DNA from: Leuconostoc lactis
GTDB taxonomy: Bacteria > Bacillota > Bacilli > Lactobacillales > Lactobacillaceae
NCBI RefSeq assembly: GCF_007954625.1
Contig: NZ_CP042420.1
Span: forward strand, 372,001 to 436,000
Length of the DNA stretch: 64,000 nucleotides
Reading direction: 5' to 3'
Shown: piece after piece, positions 1 to 10,130 of the stretch
Position numbering within the stretch: the stretch's first letter is position 1
Layout: every line of letters starts with the position of its first letter
Position numbers and translations under genes: made by a program
The notes under the pieces: generated by a model
Database searches by the model: none
Seen by the model: the letters and a program-made list of their open reading frames with translations, nothing else
Told to the model about the DNA's origin: nothing

Positions 1-382
1 TATCATGACTAACCGGTACCGGCACAACCATATCCATAGCCATAGTATGCACTTTTTGAATTAACTCACGATTAAATACGGAACGCAGCAGATAATCCCC
101 GTTAAATTTATACGCCTTCATATACTGTCGCATCGCCTCATTGTATTGATATAACGCACAATGCGCTAATAATTGCTGCCCTTGTTGTTGCCAACGGCGA
201 CAATCTTGACACAACGTATCATCAACTTGTTGTCGGCCGCAACCAGCACACGCTGCCGTAATACTTTGAAACCGTTGCCGACACGGCTCACAAATTACCG
301 CGTTGTCCAATGTTATCACGCCGAGTGCTTGCAACAGATTCAGTTCGTCGTGTATTGGTTGTTGACATAGCAAACACATCAT
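1..382 (-). CDS. comFC: ComFC-type phosphoribosyltransferase (3' end cut by window)
   Basis: The visible 127 residues are the N-terminal part of a ComFC/GntX-type competence protein. Four CxxC pairs (CLLC, CEPC, CAGC, CQDC) form the expected zinc ribbons. They are followed by the YKFNGDY segment and a VVPVPVS strand that leads into the PRTase fold. The reading frame runs off the window at base 1, so the phosphoribosyl-binding loop is not seen. The ATG at 382 overlaps the comFA stop as ATGA, so the two are translationally coupled, as in other Firmicutes comF operons. The family assists uptake or processing of transforming DNA together with ComFA. Confidence 0.85.
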   Translation of the reverse strand, partial: MMCLLCQQPIHDELNLLQALGVITLDNAVICEPCRQRFQSITAACAGCGRQQVDDTLCQDCRRWQQQGQQLLAHCALYQYNEAMRQYMKAYKFNGDYLLRSVFNRELIQKVHTMAMDMVVPVPVSHD

Positions 383-1656
383 GTCACACCACCTAACTTT
401 TGGCCACGTCGATTCATTTGCCTAATTTGATGCCGAGCAGCTAAAACGTGGTAATTAACGTGAGTCACATAGGCGATAACTAACCCACTCGGATAGTCAG
501 GATGCCGGCCGACACGGCCTGCCATTTGAACCAAAGCATTTTCACTAAATACCGGCTCTTCCGCGCCCAAAATCAACACATCTAATGCCGGAAACGTCAC
601 TCCACGTTCCAAAATCGTGGTCGTCACAAGAAATTGCACGGTCCCATCTCGCATGCGTTGCACTCTTGCTTGGCGCTGCGCATCGTCTGCGGACACATAA
701 TCCCCTAATTGTTCGGGGAATCGCTGACTTAAGGCCGCATAAATTGGTTTAAGATCTGCAATATGTGGCACAAAAATCAATAAACGCCGTTTGGCCATTA
801 AGCGTTGTTGAACCTGTTGATAAAAATGCATCGGCAGTTTGTGTCGCCAATTGTTCACCAGCCGCAGTCGTATCTCGGGTAATAAATGTTGATGAAAGCG
901 TAATGGGAGATAGGAAACGGCCAGTTGTTGCCGCTTGACTCGTTGACGTAATTGCTTTGTCGGCGTTGCCGTCAGATAAATCACCGTACTTTGGTTTTTT
1001 TTGGCTTTGTTCACAGCAAAGTTAAGCATGGCATCCCCAGCGAAGGGAAAGCTGTCAACTTCATCAATAATTAGTACGTCAAAAGCCGCTGAAAAACGTA
1101 ACATTTGATGCGTTGTCGCTAAAACCAACTGCGTATAGGCATAGGGTTGCGGTTGTTCGCCATACAAAACGACCAGCGGTGTCTGTTGAAAGGCTGCTTG
1201 TAAGCGTGGCGCCAGTTCCAAAATCACATCAATGCGCGGTGACACAATGGCAACGCGTTGTTTTGCTTGCAGCGCGCGATGAATGACTGGAAAGAGCATT
1301 TCGGTTTTACCCGCACCCGTCACCGCCCAAACTAAGTGTGCCCGTTTTTGAGTTAACGTTGCCAATAAGGCACGACTGACCTGTCGTTGTTGCGCCGTCA
1401 ATTGTCCGGTCCACGTTAATGTCGTGTCACCGTTAAATCGGTTGGGTTCTGGTAGCGATACTAATACATCCAACGTACTCACACGTCCCAATGCTAAACA
1501 CGCCCGACAATAAAATTGTTTGTTAGGGAGTGCCTCGCGTTGGCTTTGCCCACAGCGCTGACAGATCGTGTGATGAAAGGCTGGGACAACCTGACAAGTA
1601 GTTGGGATAGGATCAATCTTTGCTTGCACAATTTGTCGACCATAATATTTTTCCAT
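379..1656 (-). CDS. comFA: ComFA, DNA-uptake helicase-like ATPase
   Basis: A 425-aa superfamily 2 ATPase. An N-terminal four-cysteine zinc site (C32, C35, C50, C53) precedes Walker A (VTGAGKTE), the DEAD-box position (IIDEVDS), motif III (TATPT) and motif VI (QMAGRVGR). This is the domain order of ComFA, the cytosolic ATPase that drives single-stranded DNA import during competence. It is first in the operon with comFC and divergent from yigZ across only 17 bp, an arrangement common in Firmicutes. No clear Shine-Dalgarno lies before the ATG; a TATTAT at 1662-1667 could be its -10. Expression is probably tied to the competence sigma factor, but I cannot define its box. Confidence 0.93.
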   Translation of the reverse strand: MEKYYGRQIVQAKIDPIPTTCQVVPAFHHTICQRCGQSQREALPNKQFYCRACLALGRVSTLDVLVSLPEPNRFNGDTTLTWTGQLTAQQRQVSRALLATLTQKRAHLVWAVTGAGKTEMLFPVIHRALQAKQRVAIVSPRIDVILELAPRLQAAFQQTPLVVLYGEQPQPYAYTQLVLATTHQMLRFSAAFDVLIIDEVDSFPFAGDAMLNFAVNKAKKNQSTVIYLTATPTKQLRQRVKRQQLAVSYLPLRFHQHLLPEIRLRLVNNWRHKLPMHFYQQVQQRLMAKRRLLIFVPHIADLKPIYAALSQRFPEQLGDYVSADDAQRQARVQRMRDGTVQFLVTTTILERGVTFPALDVLILGAEEPVFSENALVQMAGRVGRHPDYPSGLVIAYVTHVNYHVLAARHQIRQMNRRGQKLGGVT

Positions 1657-1660
1657 ACGC

Positions 1661-1666
1661 TATAAT
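1661..1666 (+). promoter_or_regulatory. -10 box of yigZ, probably giving a leaderless mRNA
   Basis: A perfect TATAAT ends only 7 nt before the yigZ ATG at 1674, so transcription should start at or within a base of that ATG. There is no room for a Shine-Dalgarno in the transcript. The -35 is poor. Confidence 0.55.
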
Positions 1667-1673
1667 ACGATAT

Positions 1674-2309
1674 ATGGACAAGTACATCACAATCGCCCCA
1701 GATCAGTTTGTCTGGGAACAAGACATTAAAAAATCACGTTTTATTTTAAATATTGCCCGCATCACGTCAGAAGAAGATGCCCGTGCGTTTATCGAGAAAA
1801 TTAACAAACAGCACTATAAGGCTACCCACAATGTGTTTGCCTATTTATTAGGCGATAACGATCAAATTCAACGCTATTCCGACAACGGTGAGCCGAGTGG
1901 CACCGCAGGCGTGCCGATGCTTGAAGTGCTACAAAAAAACGGCATCCATGATGTCGTTGCTGTCGTCACCCGCTATTTTGGCGGCATTAAGTTAGGCGCT
2001 GGTGGGCTCATTCGTGCGTATGCCGGTACAACCGCCGACGGCATCAAGGCCGCTGGTCTAGTGGAACGGTTGACGCGGACCAAAGTGACGCTCACCGTCG
2101 ACTACAAACAAGCCGACACATTACAATACTGGTTAACCACACATGATTATCAAATTATGACCACCACTTACGATACGGCGGTCCATCTGGTCGTGCCAGT
2201 TGCCGAAGTGGAACTGCCAGAATTCCAAGCGACATTGACTGATTTTCTGGCCGGTAACATTAAATTTCAAATTGGTGAAAAAACTTTCTTTGAAATTTCG
2301 ACAAAATAG
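1674..2309 (+). CDS. yigZ: YigZ/IMPACT family protein
   Basis: A 211-aa protein of the YigZ (UPF0029/IMPACT) family. The N-terminal IMPACT domain shows the conserved KKSRFI stretch, the HNVFAY segment, the RYSDNGEPSGTAG motif and the VVTRYFGGIKLGAGGLIRAY block. A ferredoxin-like DUF1949 domain follows. The family is linked to translation regulation and stalled ribosomes in eukaryotes; its bacterial role is unsettled. I chose the ATG at 1674 (MDKYITI) rather than an upstream frame extension that would run into comFA. The gene is divergent from comFA. Its 3' end contains the promoter of the downstream tRNA-Arg. Confidence 0.92.
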   Translation: MDKYITIAPDQFVWEQDIKKSRFILNIARITSEEDARAFIEKINKQHYKATHNVFAYLLGDNDQIQRYSDNGEPSGTAGVPMLEVLQKNGIHDVVAVVTRYFGGIKLGAGGLIRAYAGTTADGIKAAGLVERLTRTKVTLTVDYKQADTLQYWLTTHDYQIMTTTYDTAVHLVVPVAEVELPEFQATLTDFLAGNIKFQIGEKTFFEISTK

Positions 2310-2318
2310 GCTATAATT
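2290..2318 (+). promoter_or_regulatory. Promoter of tRNA-Arg
   Basis: TTGAAA (2290-2295), 17-bp spacer, TATAAT (2313-2318). The -35 lies inside the yigZ coding end. The predicted start is a few bases before the tRNA. Confidence 0.75.
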
Positions 2319-2328
2319 GAATAGTTAT

Positions 2329-2400
2329 GATCCGCTAGTGTAATGGATCGCACGCAAGATTCCGGTTCTTGAAATCCGGGTTCGACTCCCGGGTGGATCA
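2329..2400 (+). tRNA. tRNA-Arg(CCG)
   Basis: A full cloverleaf folds. The acceptor arms are GATCCGC/GTGGATC with A73, the D-stem is GTGT/GCAC, and the anticodon stem CAAGA/TCTTG encloses the loop TTCCGGT (anticodon CCG, reading CGG). The T-arm is CCGGG-TTCGACT-CCCGG. CCA is not encoded; TCA follows. It is a single-gene transcript with its own promoter and terminator. Confidence 0.95.
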
Positions 2401-2470
2401 TCATAACGCTCGATATATAGGCGTTTACAGGCAATTTGTAGCACTGTTGTAACATCACAACCATTTAAAA

Positions 2471-2497
2471 CGCAACTCAAGCAGTTGTGTTTTTTAT
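2471..2497 (+). terminator. Terminator of tRNA-Arg
   Basis: Stem CGCAACT/AGTTGTG with a 5-nt loop, followed by a run of T. Confidence 0.7.
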
Positions 2498-2506
2498 TTA
2501 AAAAAT

Positions 2507-2546
2507 AGAAAAAGTACCAATCTCTGATAGAGATTGGTACTTTTTT
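2507..2546. terminator. Bidirectional terminator between tRNA-Arg and ppx
   Basis: A perfect stem (AGTACCAATCTCT and its complement) with a tiny loop, flanked by A-rich sequence on the left and T6 on the right. It can end the minus-strand polyphosphate operon and block read-through from the tRNA. Confidence 0.88.
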
Positions 2547-2559
2547 GATATAAGACAAC

Positions 2560-3543
2560 TTACAAATCTTCTTTATCCACCGTCATGGCAGCTGGTTCTG
2601 GCGATACCACTTGATGGCCAGTTTTGTTCATAATTTGTTCAAACAAGAAGCCTTCACGTAGCCCACTTTGTGAAAAGATCACTTGTCGGCTCTCTGTAAA
2701 GAGCAAGATTTCAACTAACGGTAACAACCCACCAACGATGATATCCGCTCGCTCCTTGGCTAAGCCAGGGATCTTTTTACGCCCGTCTAACCCTTCACTC
2801 AAAATATTGTCATAGATTGCCGCGACTTCACCAATGCTCATATGATAACCGTGAATGGGCATGTCTTGGACTTTATTTTTTTTGCGACTAATTTTGGCCA
2901 ACGTTCGGTTACTCCCACCAAGGGCAATCAAAGGCATATTCACCGATTCACGCAACCACGAAATATCACCAAACAATTGCCGTAGCGACAAAATCGCACG
3001 GAACAATGCCGCGGCAGATACCTTATCGCGTTCAAGGTAAGCTTCTGAAATATTCACCGCCCCCACTGGCAAACTCACTGCATGCACAGCCTGACGATTA
3101 CGCACAAGCACCAATTCTGAGGAGGCACCACCAGTATCTAGAATTAAGGCATCATTGACTGAGAACGTGTTAATAATACCGACATAGTCAAAATGCGCTT
3201 CTTCCTCACCAGATAGAATACGTAATGGAAAGCCCATGGTTTGCTCAAACTGCTCTAAAAACGCGGCTTGATTACTAGCCTGACGCACCGCTGCCGTCGC
3301 AACCGCGTAAGTTTCAAGCTTAGTTTGGTCGTAGTCTTTTAAGGCTTTTTTGAATTTTTCTAACGCGGTAATGGTCCGCTTAATCGCCTCTTCTTGTAAG
3401 ACTTTATCCGGTCCCATCCCCGCCGACAACCGCACCATTTCTTGAAAGCGCGCTAAGACTTCGTATGAGCCGTCACTATGGTAGCGACTCACCGTCATAC
3501 GGACTGAGTTTGATCCTAAATCAATCACTGCAATTACTGTCAT
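2560..3543 (-). CDS. ppx: Exopolyphosphatase (Ppx/GppA family)
   Basis: A 327-aa ASKHA-fold phosphatase that releases orthophosphate from polyphosphate ends. The catalytic landmarks are intact: DLGSNSVRM near the start, SGEEEAHFD around residue 134, the phosphate loop DTGGASSELV, and ALGGSNRT. Length fits the short two-domain Ppx form without HD. It is last in the operon, and its ATG overlaps the ppk stop as ATGA. It should act on the polymer made by the adjacent Ppk, giving a store-and-release pair. GppA activity on pppGpp is a possible alternative. Confidence 0.9.
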   Translation of the reverse strand: MTVIAVIDLGSNSVRMTVSRYHSDGSYEVLARFQEMVRLSAGMGPDKVLQEEAIKRTITALEKFKKALKDYDQTKLETYAVATAAVRQASNQAAFLEQFEQTMGFPLRILSGEEEAHFDYVGIINTFSVNDALILDTGGASSELVLVRNRQAVHAVSLPVGAVNISEAYLERDKVSAAALFRAILSLRQLFGDISWLRESVNMPLIALGGSNRTLAKISRKKNKVQDMPIHGYHMSIGEVAAIYDNILSEGLDGRKKIPGLAKERADIIVGGLLPLVEILLFTESRQVIFSQSGLREGFLFEQIMNKTGHQVVSPEPAAMTVDKEDL

Positions 3544-5684
3544 ATGTCCCCTCGACCTTCTTCATTTAAAAACGGGTTATTCAACGGTTCAAAACGTCGC
3601 GTCACTTCAGTTGCAGCCACCCGATCTTGGCTATTTTTCTGCGCTGTCAACGACTCTGCAATAAACATTTCTTGTGCATTGTAGGTCATAACACCACGGC
3701 GATCTTTCTTCAAAAATGTGCCGTCCGGTTGTAACACCCGGGTTTTGACATTATCCTGCCACATCGTCTGGAAAATGTCACGTACTTGATCGCGTAAACG
3801 GTCATCTTTAAGTGGAAAAAGTAATTCCACTCGACGATCAAGGTTTCGCGTCATTAAATCGGCAGATGACAAATAAACTTTTGGTTGGCCACCATTTTCA
3901 AAACTATAAATCCGGCTATGTTCCAAAAAACGCCCAACAATTGAATGCACCTCAATCGTATCACTAACTTCTGGAATCCCCACTTTTAAAATCGTAATAC
4001 CGCGAATAATAAGTTGGATGGGCACCCCTGCGCGACTCGCCTCATAAAGGTGGCGCACGATTCGTTCATCAGATAGTGAATTGAACTTCATTTTAATCCC
4101 AGCCGGAAGCCCCGCTTTGGCATTAGCAATTTCATTAGCGATTTGTTCATATAAAAATTCACGAATACCATCTGGTGACATGTGTAATTGATGGAAAAAT
4201 CCTGGATCTGAATAACCTGTCAAAATGTTAAAAATCGAGGCGACATCTGCCCCAAGTTCGGCATCACTGGTTAACAGCCCCATATCCGTATAGAAATTTG
4301 CCGTGACATCATTATAATTACCCGTACCAAGATGGACATAGCGTCGAATAGTATCATCTTCTCGTCTGACGATTAAAGCGACTTTAGCGTGGGTCTTTAA
4401 CCCCCGCAGGCCATAAACAACATGGACGCCTTGTCGCTCTAACTCACGCGCCCAATGAACGTTATTTTCTTCATCAAAACGCGCCTTAATTTCCACTAAC
4501 ACCGTGACTTGCTTACCACGTCGTGCGGCTTCACCCAACGCCTTAATAATGGGTGATCTCCCCGAAACACGATACAGTGTCATTTTAATCGCGAGTACTT
4601 GGTCGTCTTGTGCTGCCGTTTGAATCAAACGGACCACTGGTTTAAACGCATCATAAGGGTGATGTAGTAGAAAATCCTGTTGGCGAATGCTATCAAACAG
4701 TTTTTCTGGTGCTAATGCCGGATTGTCAAACCCCTTAAAAGTCGGAAAACGTAATGTCGGGGCATCGAGTAATTTTAACCAAGCCGTTAAAAAAGTCAAA
4801 TCAACGGGGCCATTGACCAAATACGTCCGGGCATCATCGACTTGTAAGAGTTTAACCAGTTTATTCTTCAGCGTCTTACTGGTCTCATGCGATAAGATTA
4901 CCCGCATGATCCGACCCCGTTCACGTTCCTGCAGCTTTGACTGTACTTCTTGCAAAATATTGGGGGTATCTTCGTCATCACTCACATCCAATTCCATATC
5001 CCGCAAGACATGAAAAACAGTTGATTCTTTAATCGTATAACCAGGGAAAAGTGAGGCCAAAAACAGCTGTACCACTACTTCTATCAGGACAAATTGATTC
5101 GTTTCCGGCAAAGCAATCACGCGCCCAGAAGTTTCCGGCACTTGGAGCACCGCCAAATACTTCTCAGATTTTTCATTGTCTTTTTGAAGACGTACCCCAA
5201 TGTTCAACGTATCATTAGCTAGGAATGGAAATGGACGTGTTGAGTCGATTGCCATCGGCGTTAAAACGGGCAGCAGCTCTTGTTCAAAAAAACTTTTCAA
5301 AAATATTTTTTGTTCCGTGGATAAGTCTTCTGCCGATAGCAGTTCAAATCCTTGGCGTTTCAGTGCTGGTAATAATCGGCGATTTAACACTTGATACTGA
5401 TCTTTAATTTGTTGCCCAACAACTTGTGCGACGTGATCTAACTGTGCCTTAGGTGTTTCACCAGTGGCGTCAACCCGATTATGCCCCAACATCACCTGCT
5501 GTTGTAAACTCGCCACACGAACCATGAACCATTCGTCCATGTTCTTTTGCGTAATCGCTAAAAAATTGGCACGTTCCAGCAAAGGATTTTGCGAATCCCG
5601 CGCCTCAGCCAAAACACGATCATTAAAAGCCAACCAGCTGATTTCACGATTGACATAAAATTTTGAGTGTTTAAAATCAACCAT
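3540..5684 (-). CDS. ppk: Polyphosphate kinase 1
   Basis: A 714-aa PPK1, which reversibly transfers the gamma phosphate of ATP to polyphosphate. The N domain starts FYVNREISWLAFNDRVL. Later come the KMTLYRVS segment, the phospholipase-D-like catalytic region GLKTHAKVALIVRRED with the autophosphorylated histidine, and the second PLD-like region before VELLFPL. I take the ATG at 5684, which overlaps the upstream stop as TGATG; a TTG one codon earlier is possible. Length matches the family. It sits between two Ppx-like genes with overlapping ends at both sides, so stoichiometric expression is likely. Confidence 0.95.
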   Translation of the reverse strand: MVDFKHSKFYVNREISWLAFNDRVLAEARDSQNPLLERANFLAITQKNMDEWFMVRVASLQQQVMLGHNRVDATGETPKAQLDHVAQVVGQQIKDQYQVLNRRLLPALKRQGFELLSAEDLSTEQKIFLKSFFEQELLPVLTPMAIDSTRPFPFLANDTLNIGVRLQKDNEKSEKYLAVLQVPETSGRVIALPETNQFVLIEVVVQLFLASLFPGYTIKESTVFHVLRDMELDVSDDEDTPNILQEVQSKLQERERGRIMRVILSHETSKTLKNKLVKLLQVDDARTYLVNGPVDLTFLTAWLKLLDAPTLRFPTFKGFDNPALAPEKLFDSIRQQDFLLHHPYDAFKPVVRLIQTAAQDDQVLAIKMTLYRVSGRSPIIKALGEAARRGKQVTVLVEIKARFDEENNVHWARELERQGVHVVYGLRGLKTHAKVALIVRREDDTIRRYVHLGTGNYNDVTANFYTDMGLLTSDAELGADVASIFNILTGYSDPGFFHQLHMSPDGIREFLYEQIANEIANAKAGLPAGIKMKFNSLSDERIVRHLYEASRAGVPIQLIIRGITILKVGIPEVSDTIEVHSIVGRFLEHSRIYSFENGGQPKVYLSSADLMTRNLDRRVELLFPLKDDRLRDQVRDIFQTMWQDNVKTRVLQPDGTFLKKDRRGVMTYNAQEMFIAESLTAQKNSQDRVAATEVTRRFEPLNNPFLNEEGRGDI

Positions 5685-7177
5685 CAACTTCTCTTTCCTT
5701 TTCGTTTTAACACAATGGGTAAACCAAATACGGCCTCAAAAAAGCGCGCCTTCTGCGTAAAGACAAAAATTTCTAATTGCAGATCGGCTAATGTTTGGGC
5801 CGTAATCGTAATCTGGTTCTCCCCAATTGAGACCGTTAACTGGGTAATTTTCTGTAAACGACTATCATCTAACGCGTCGGCTAATCGTAATAGTGCGGCC
5901 AATTTTGCAATGCGTAGACGTTGCTGGGGTGAAAAGTCAGCAACCGTGCGTAAGGCGCTGTCCGGCGTTTCTGCACTATGATACCGCGCAATCGCTGCAA
6001 TCATGCGTTGTTCTACCGTTGACAAGCCATAAAAGTCAACACCAGTTAAAATATCTTCAGAATACTGATAATGTTTTTGTGAATTAATAAAACTCCCCAC
6101 ATCATGTACCAAGGCCGCCACCACTAATAGTAAGCGGTCACGTGATGTGAGATGATGGATTTTTTTGAGACGATCAAATAATTGCGTCGCAAAAGTTAAA
6201 ACAATTTCACGATGCACCGGTTCAACCAAATAACGATCCGCAATACCACGTGCCGCCGTCACGATATCCGCTTCTGCTTGTGCATCATTAACCGATAAAC
6301 CATCTAAAACGGTAATATCACTAATCTGCAACGTTGACACCTGCAGTGCTGACATGACATGCAAAAGTAATAACATTTCTGTGAGAATAAATGGCACATC
6401 ATTAAAATCAACCGCATATTTTTCAATAATCGCTTGATCATTTAAATTAGCCAAATCGTCCGCTAACGTCTGAATAACCGCTTTTGACACACGAACACAA
6501 TGCGCATGTTCCGGCAAGAATATCTGTTGCGCGGCGCCAGCGCCCAGTAAAATTAATGACTCTGCTGGCTGATAAGGTGGTAACATATGCCAAAAATCAG
6601 CTAATTTACTATTAATTAATTCTCTGGCAAAAGCCGTTTCCTGTGCGACCCCGATAGCCATATCATGAATGATTTGCGCCAATCGAATCGGCCCAACTGC
6701 TGAATGTTGTGAAAACACAAACCGTGCATTGTTAAAATAACTCAGATCAAGTCGCGCAGAGCTCATGCCCAAAACAAAAAATTGACCGTCTGTCGCACTG
6801 ACCTTTTGCTGCTGATAAGCTTGCCGTAGCGCTAATTGCCGGTAAAAACTTTCTTGATTACCATTCAACCACTGTATTTTAAGGCCAGTTGCTGTTTCAA
6901 TTTGATCGGCAAAATAAACCGCATTTTTCATCTGTGACAATGTTTCACTACCATATAATGTCACTTCTTTGACGGCATAATCGCGTAATAATTGTTGAAA
7001 TTTATGCACTTGCGCTAACGCACGTCGCATAATTTCTGTTGTGAAAATAGGTGAGTTAATATCACTTTCACCAAAATCACGCGTCACTTTTTCAATCTTT
7101 TCCCCAGTTTTCTGATTAACGATCTGCAAGGCAGCCGAACTAGAATTTAATAAGATAATCCCCTGAATTGTTGCCAT
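5684..7177 (-). CDS. Ppx/GppA-like protein with HD domain, degenerate phosphatase site
   Basis: A 497-aa protein with the Ppx plus C-terminal HD architecture. The HD motif is intact (LVVAALVHDVG, followed by a histidine-bearing helix). The ASKHA half has lost its signatures: LLNSSSAAL replaces DxGSNSxR, NGNQESF replaces SGEEE, and LGMSSARLD replaces the GGGS loop. It is therefore probably not an exopolyphosphatase. It may be a regulatory or HD-only phosphohydrolase. The start at 7177 is preceded by GAGGTGG; a TTG seven codons earlier was rejected. It is first gene of the polyphosphate operon. Confidence 0.85.
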   Translation of the reverse strand: MATIQGIILLNSSSAALQIVNQKTGEKIEKVTRDFGESDINSPIFTTEIMRRALAQVHKFQQLLRDYAVKEVTLYGSETLSQMKNAVYFADQIETATGLKIQWLNGNQESFYRQLALRQAYQQQKVSATDGQFFVLGMSSARLDLSYFNNARFVFSQHSAVGPIRLAQIIHDMAIGVAQETAFARELINSKLADFWHMLPPYQPAESLILLGAGAAQQIFLPEHAHCVRVSKAVIQTLADDLANLNDQAIIEKYAVDFNDVPFILTEMLLLLHVMSALQVSTLQISDITVLDGLSVNDAQAEADIVTAARGIADRYLVEPVHREIVLTFATQLFDRLKKIHHLTSRDRLLLVVAALVHDVGSFINSQKHYQYSEDILTGVDFYGLSTVEQRMIAAIARYHSAETPDSALRTVADFSPQQRLRIAKLAALLRLADALDDSRLQKITQLTVSIGENQITITAQTLADLQLEIFVFTQKARFFEAVFGLPIVLKRKGKRS

Positions 7178-7281
7178 GTCCACCTCAAATGCTATCAATG
7201 TGATATTATCAGTTTATCACATAATATTCTCTTTTAATTCACGAAAAATATCATAATTCTAATTAATTTAAAATTTTCAAA

Positions 7282-7866
7282 TTACTGATGGTATTTGAAT
7301 GTACAACTTTCCTCATGATCATTAATGACTCCCATCCCCTGTAAAAATGAGTAAATGGTCACCGGTCCTGCAAATTTAAATCCGCGCGCCTTCATATCCT
7401 TGGCAACGCTTTGTGATAACTCATTTTGCGCTGGAATCAGAGCGACATCAGTCACATGATGATCAATCACCTGATCATTCGTAAACTGCCACATGTAATT
7501 TGAAAAACTACCAAATGCTGCTTGTACACGTTTAATGGCATGTGCATTATTAACCGTGGCTGCAATCTTCAACCGATTTCGAATAATTGTTGCATCATCG
7601 CGTAGCATTGCTTCATCTTGCGCAGTCATTTGGCTGACTTGTGTCAGATCAAAATTTTTAAAGGCCTGTTTCAAACCCGCTCGCTTGTTTAAAGCAATCT
7701 CCCAGCTGAGCCCGGCTTGAAAAATTTCTAACGTTAGCAGTTCAAACAATAACCGATCGTCTTGTCTAATGGGATGTCCCCATTCAACATCATGGTAGGC
7801 AACCATCGTCTCTGATGGCCGATAATGTGCCACCCACTGACATCTCGTCACTTGTTTTTCAACCAT
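7282..7866 (-). CDS. tag: DNA-3-methyladenine glycosylase I
   Basis: A 194-aa TAG glycosylase, which excises 3-methyladenine in base-excision repair. Diagnostic features are the early RCQW cysteine, YHDVEWG (zinc-ligand His and base-binding region), FELLTLEIFQAGLSW, and the C-terminal INDHEESC supplying the remaining His/Cys zinc ligands. The length is typical. Its first 19 bases overlap the 3' end of a small membrane-protein gene, so the two are co-transcribed. Confidence 0.94.
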   Translation of the reverse strand: MVEKQVTRCQWVAHYRPSETMVAYHDVEWGHPIRQDDRLLFELLTLEIFQAGLSWEIALNKRAGLKQAFKNFDLTQVSQMTAQDEAMLRDDATIIRNRLKIAATVNNAHAIKRVQAAFGSFSNYMWQFTNDQVIDHHVTDVALIPAQNELSQSVAKDMKARGFKFAGPVTIYSFLQGMGVINDHEESCTFKYHQ

Positions 7867-7994
7867 GTCAGCACCTTTCTTACGGGATCTTGGGCTCTTT
7901 TTTCTGCTGGACGGGTTTCCCAGTAAATAACATGGGCTACTGTCGCAACCGCCACTACACTAACGCCTAGCGCCAATATCGTTTTATTTGTCAT
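7848..7994 (-). CDS. Small single-pass membrane protein, 48 aa
   Basis: An ATG at 7994 follows an AGAGG-type ribosome site about 12 nt upstream. The product starts MTNKTILALGV, has one hydrophobic helix (about residues 5-25), then a charged tail ending WLKNK. No family is recognised. The coding end overlaps the tag start by 19 bp in another frame, which points to translational coupling. The organisation (short positive N-terminus, one helix, charged cytosolic tail) recalls YtxH-like proteins, but that is only a resemblance. Confidence 0.6.
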   Translation of the reverse strand: MTNKTILALGVSVVAVATVAHVIYWETRPAEKRAQDPVRKVLTWLKNK

Positions 7995-8024
7995 CGTAAA
8001 TAGCTACCTCTTCTCTTTTTTTGG

Positions 8025-8058
8025 TAAAAAAAAATCACACCAAAAGGTATGATTTTAA
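8025..8058 (-). terminator. Terminator of eno
   Basis: On the minus strand the stem AAATCATACC/GGTGTGATTT with loop TTTT is followed by a long T run. Confidence 0.85.
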
Positions 8059-8071
8059 ATCAAGTCACTGA

Positions 8072-9427
<1,356 letters not shown>

Positions 9428-9438
9428 CTACCATGTAT

Positions 9439-9447
9439 ATTATATCA
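9439..9447 (-). promoter_or_regulatory. Extended -10 promoter of eno
   Basis: TGATATAAT on the minus strand (TGn plus a perfect -10), about 40 bp before the eno ATG. AGGAG lies just upstream of the start. Confidence 0.7.
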
Positions 9448-9492
9448 CAGGCCAGTGGCTGAAACATAATTTGTGTACAAAATTCATGATCA

Positions 9493-10050
9493 TTAAGAAG
9501 ATATAGCCTGTTGTATCGCCTTTTTCAAACGGTATTGCATCTGTTCAAAACGCCGTGTCGTGCCCGGTATTGCGCCACTTTCAGCCCCTAACAACTGCAA
9601 AACAGTTTGTCGAAATTCTGGCGTTTTCGCAACCAGCGTTGTGTTCAACATTTCGCGTAATACGACAAGCTGTTCTGGATTATACGTATCTGTGCCGCAA
9701 TCAATAACAGTTTCTGCAACATCATTTGTATCTGAAATCATTTGTTTTTCGAATTCAGATTTTGCGGTGTAATATGACCGAATTAAATCCGTTGCATGAT
9801 TGGATAAGGCCGTCATAAAGTAAGTTGAAAATTTTGCTCTTGGCTGAATCGTGTCAAACCGCTGTACACAACGTAGTAAAATTTCTAACCCATCTGCATA
9901 CCAGTCGTCAGCCGTGATGCGGCTACTCACTTTGCGTCGATGAATGTCAAACATCGCACCCTTTAAATGTTTAATTAAAACATTATACGCAATATCATGG
10001 CCATTTTGTGCCGCACGAACGGCAGCAAGTAATCTATCTTTCCCCAACAC
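9493..10050 (-). CDS. sigH: SigH/ComX-like sigma-70 family factor
   Basis: A 185-aa small sigma factor. Region 2 is visible as DWYADGLEILLRCVQRFDTIQPRAKF followed by the helix ALSNHATDLIRSY. The C-terminal third is a short region-4-like segment ending RRFEQMQYRLKKAI. It is third in mrnC-rlmB-sigH, the same neighbourhood as Bacillus sigH, which supports orthology with the SigH/ComX competence sigma of lactobacilli. The start appears to be GTG with a GGGGG-type site just upstream. Divergence in region 4 is usual for this group. Confidence 0.78.
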   Translation of the reverse strand: MLGKDRLLAAVRAAQNGHDIAYNVLIKHLKGAMFDIHRRKVSSRITADDWYADGLEILLRCVQRFDTIQPRAKFSTYFMTALSNHATDLIRSYYTAKSEFEKQMISDTNDVAETVIDCGTDTYNPEQLVVLREMLNTTLVAKTPEFRQTVLQLLGAESGAIPGTTRRFEQMQYRLKKAIQQAISS

Positions 10051-10130
10051 TAATCCCCCACACTACAAGTGGCAGTAGTTAGTATTCAGGTCATCAATCG
10101 ATTAACGCTGCAACAACTACTCGCACACCA

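Noticed and set aside
2267..2558. Minus-strand frames over tRNA-Arg
   Set aside because: They translate the complement of a tRNA and two terminators.
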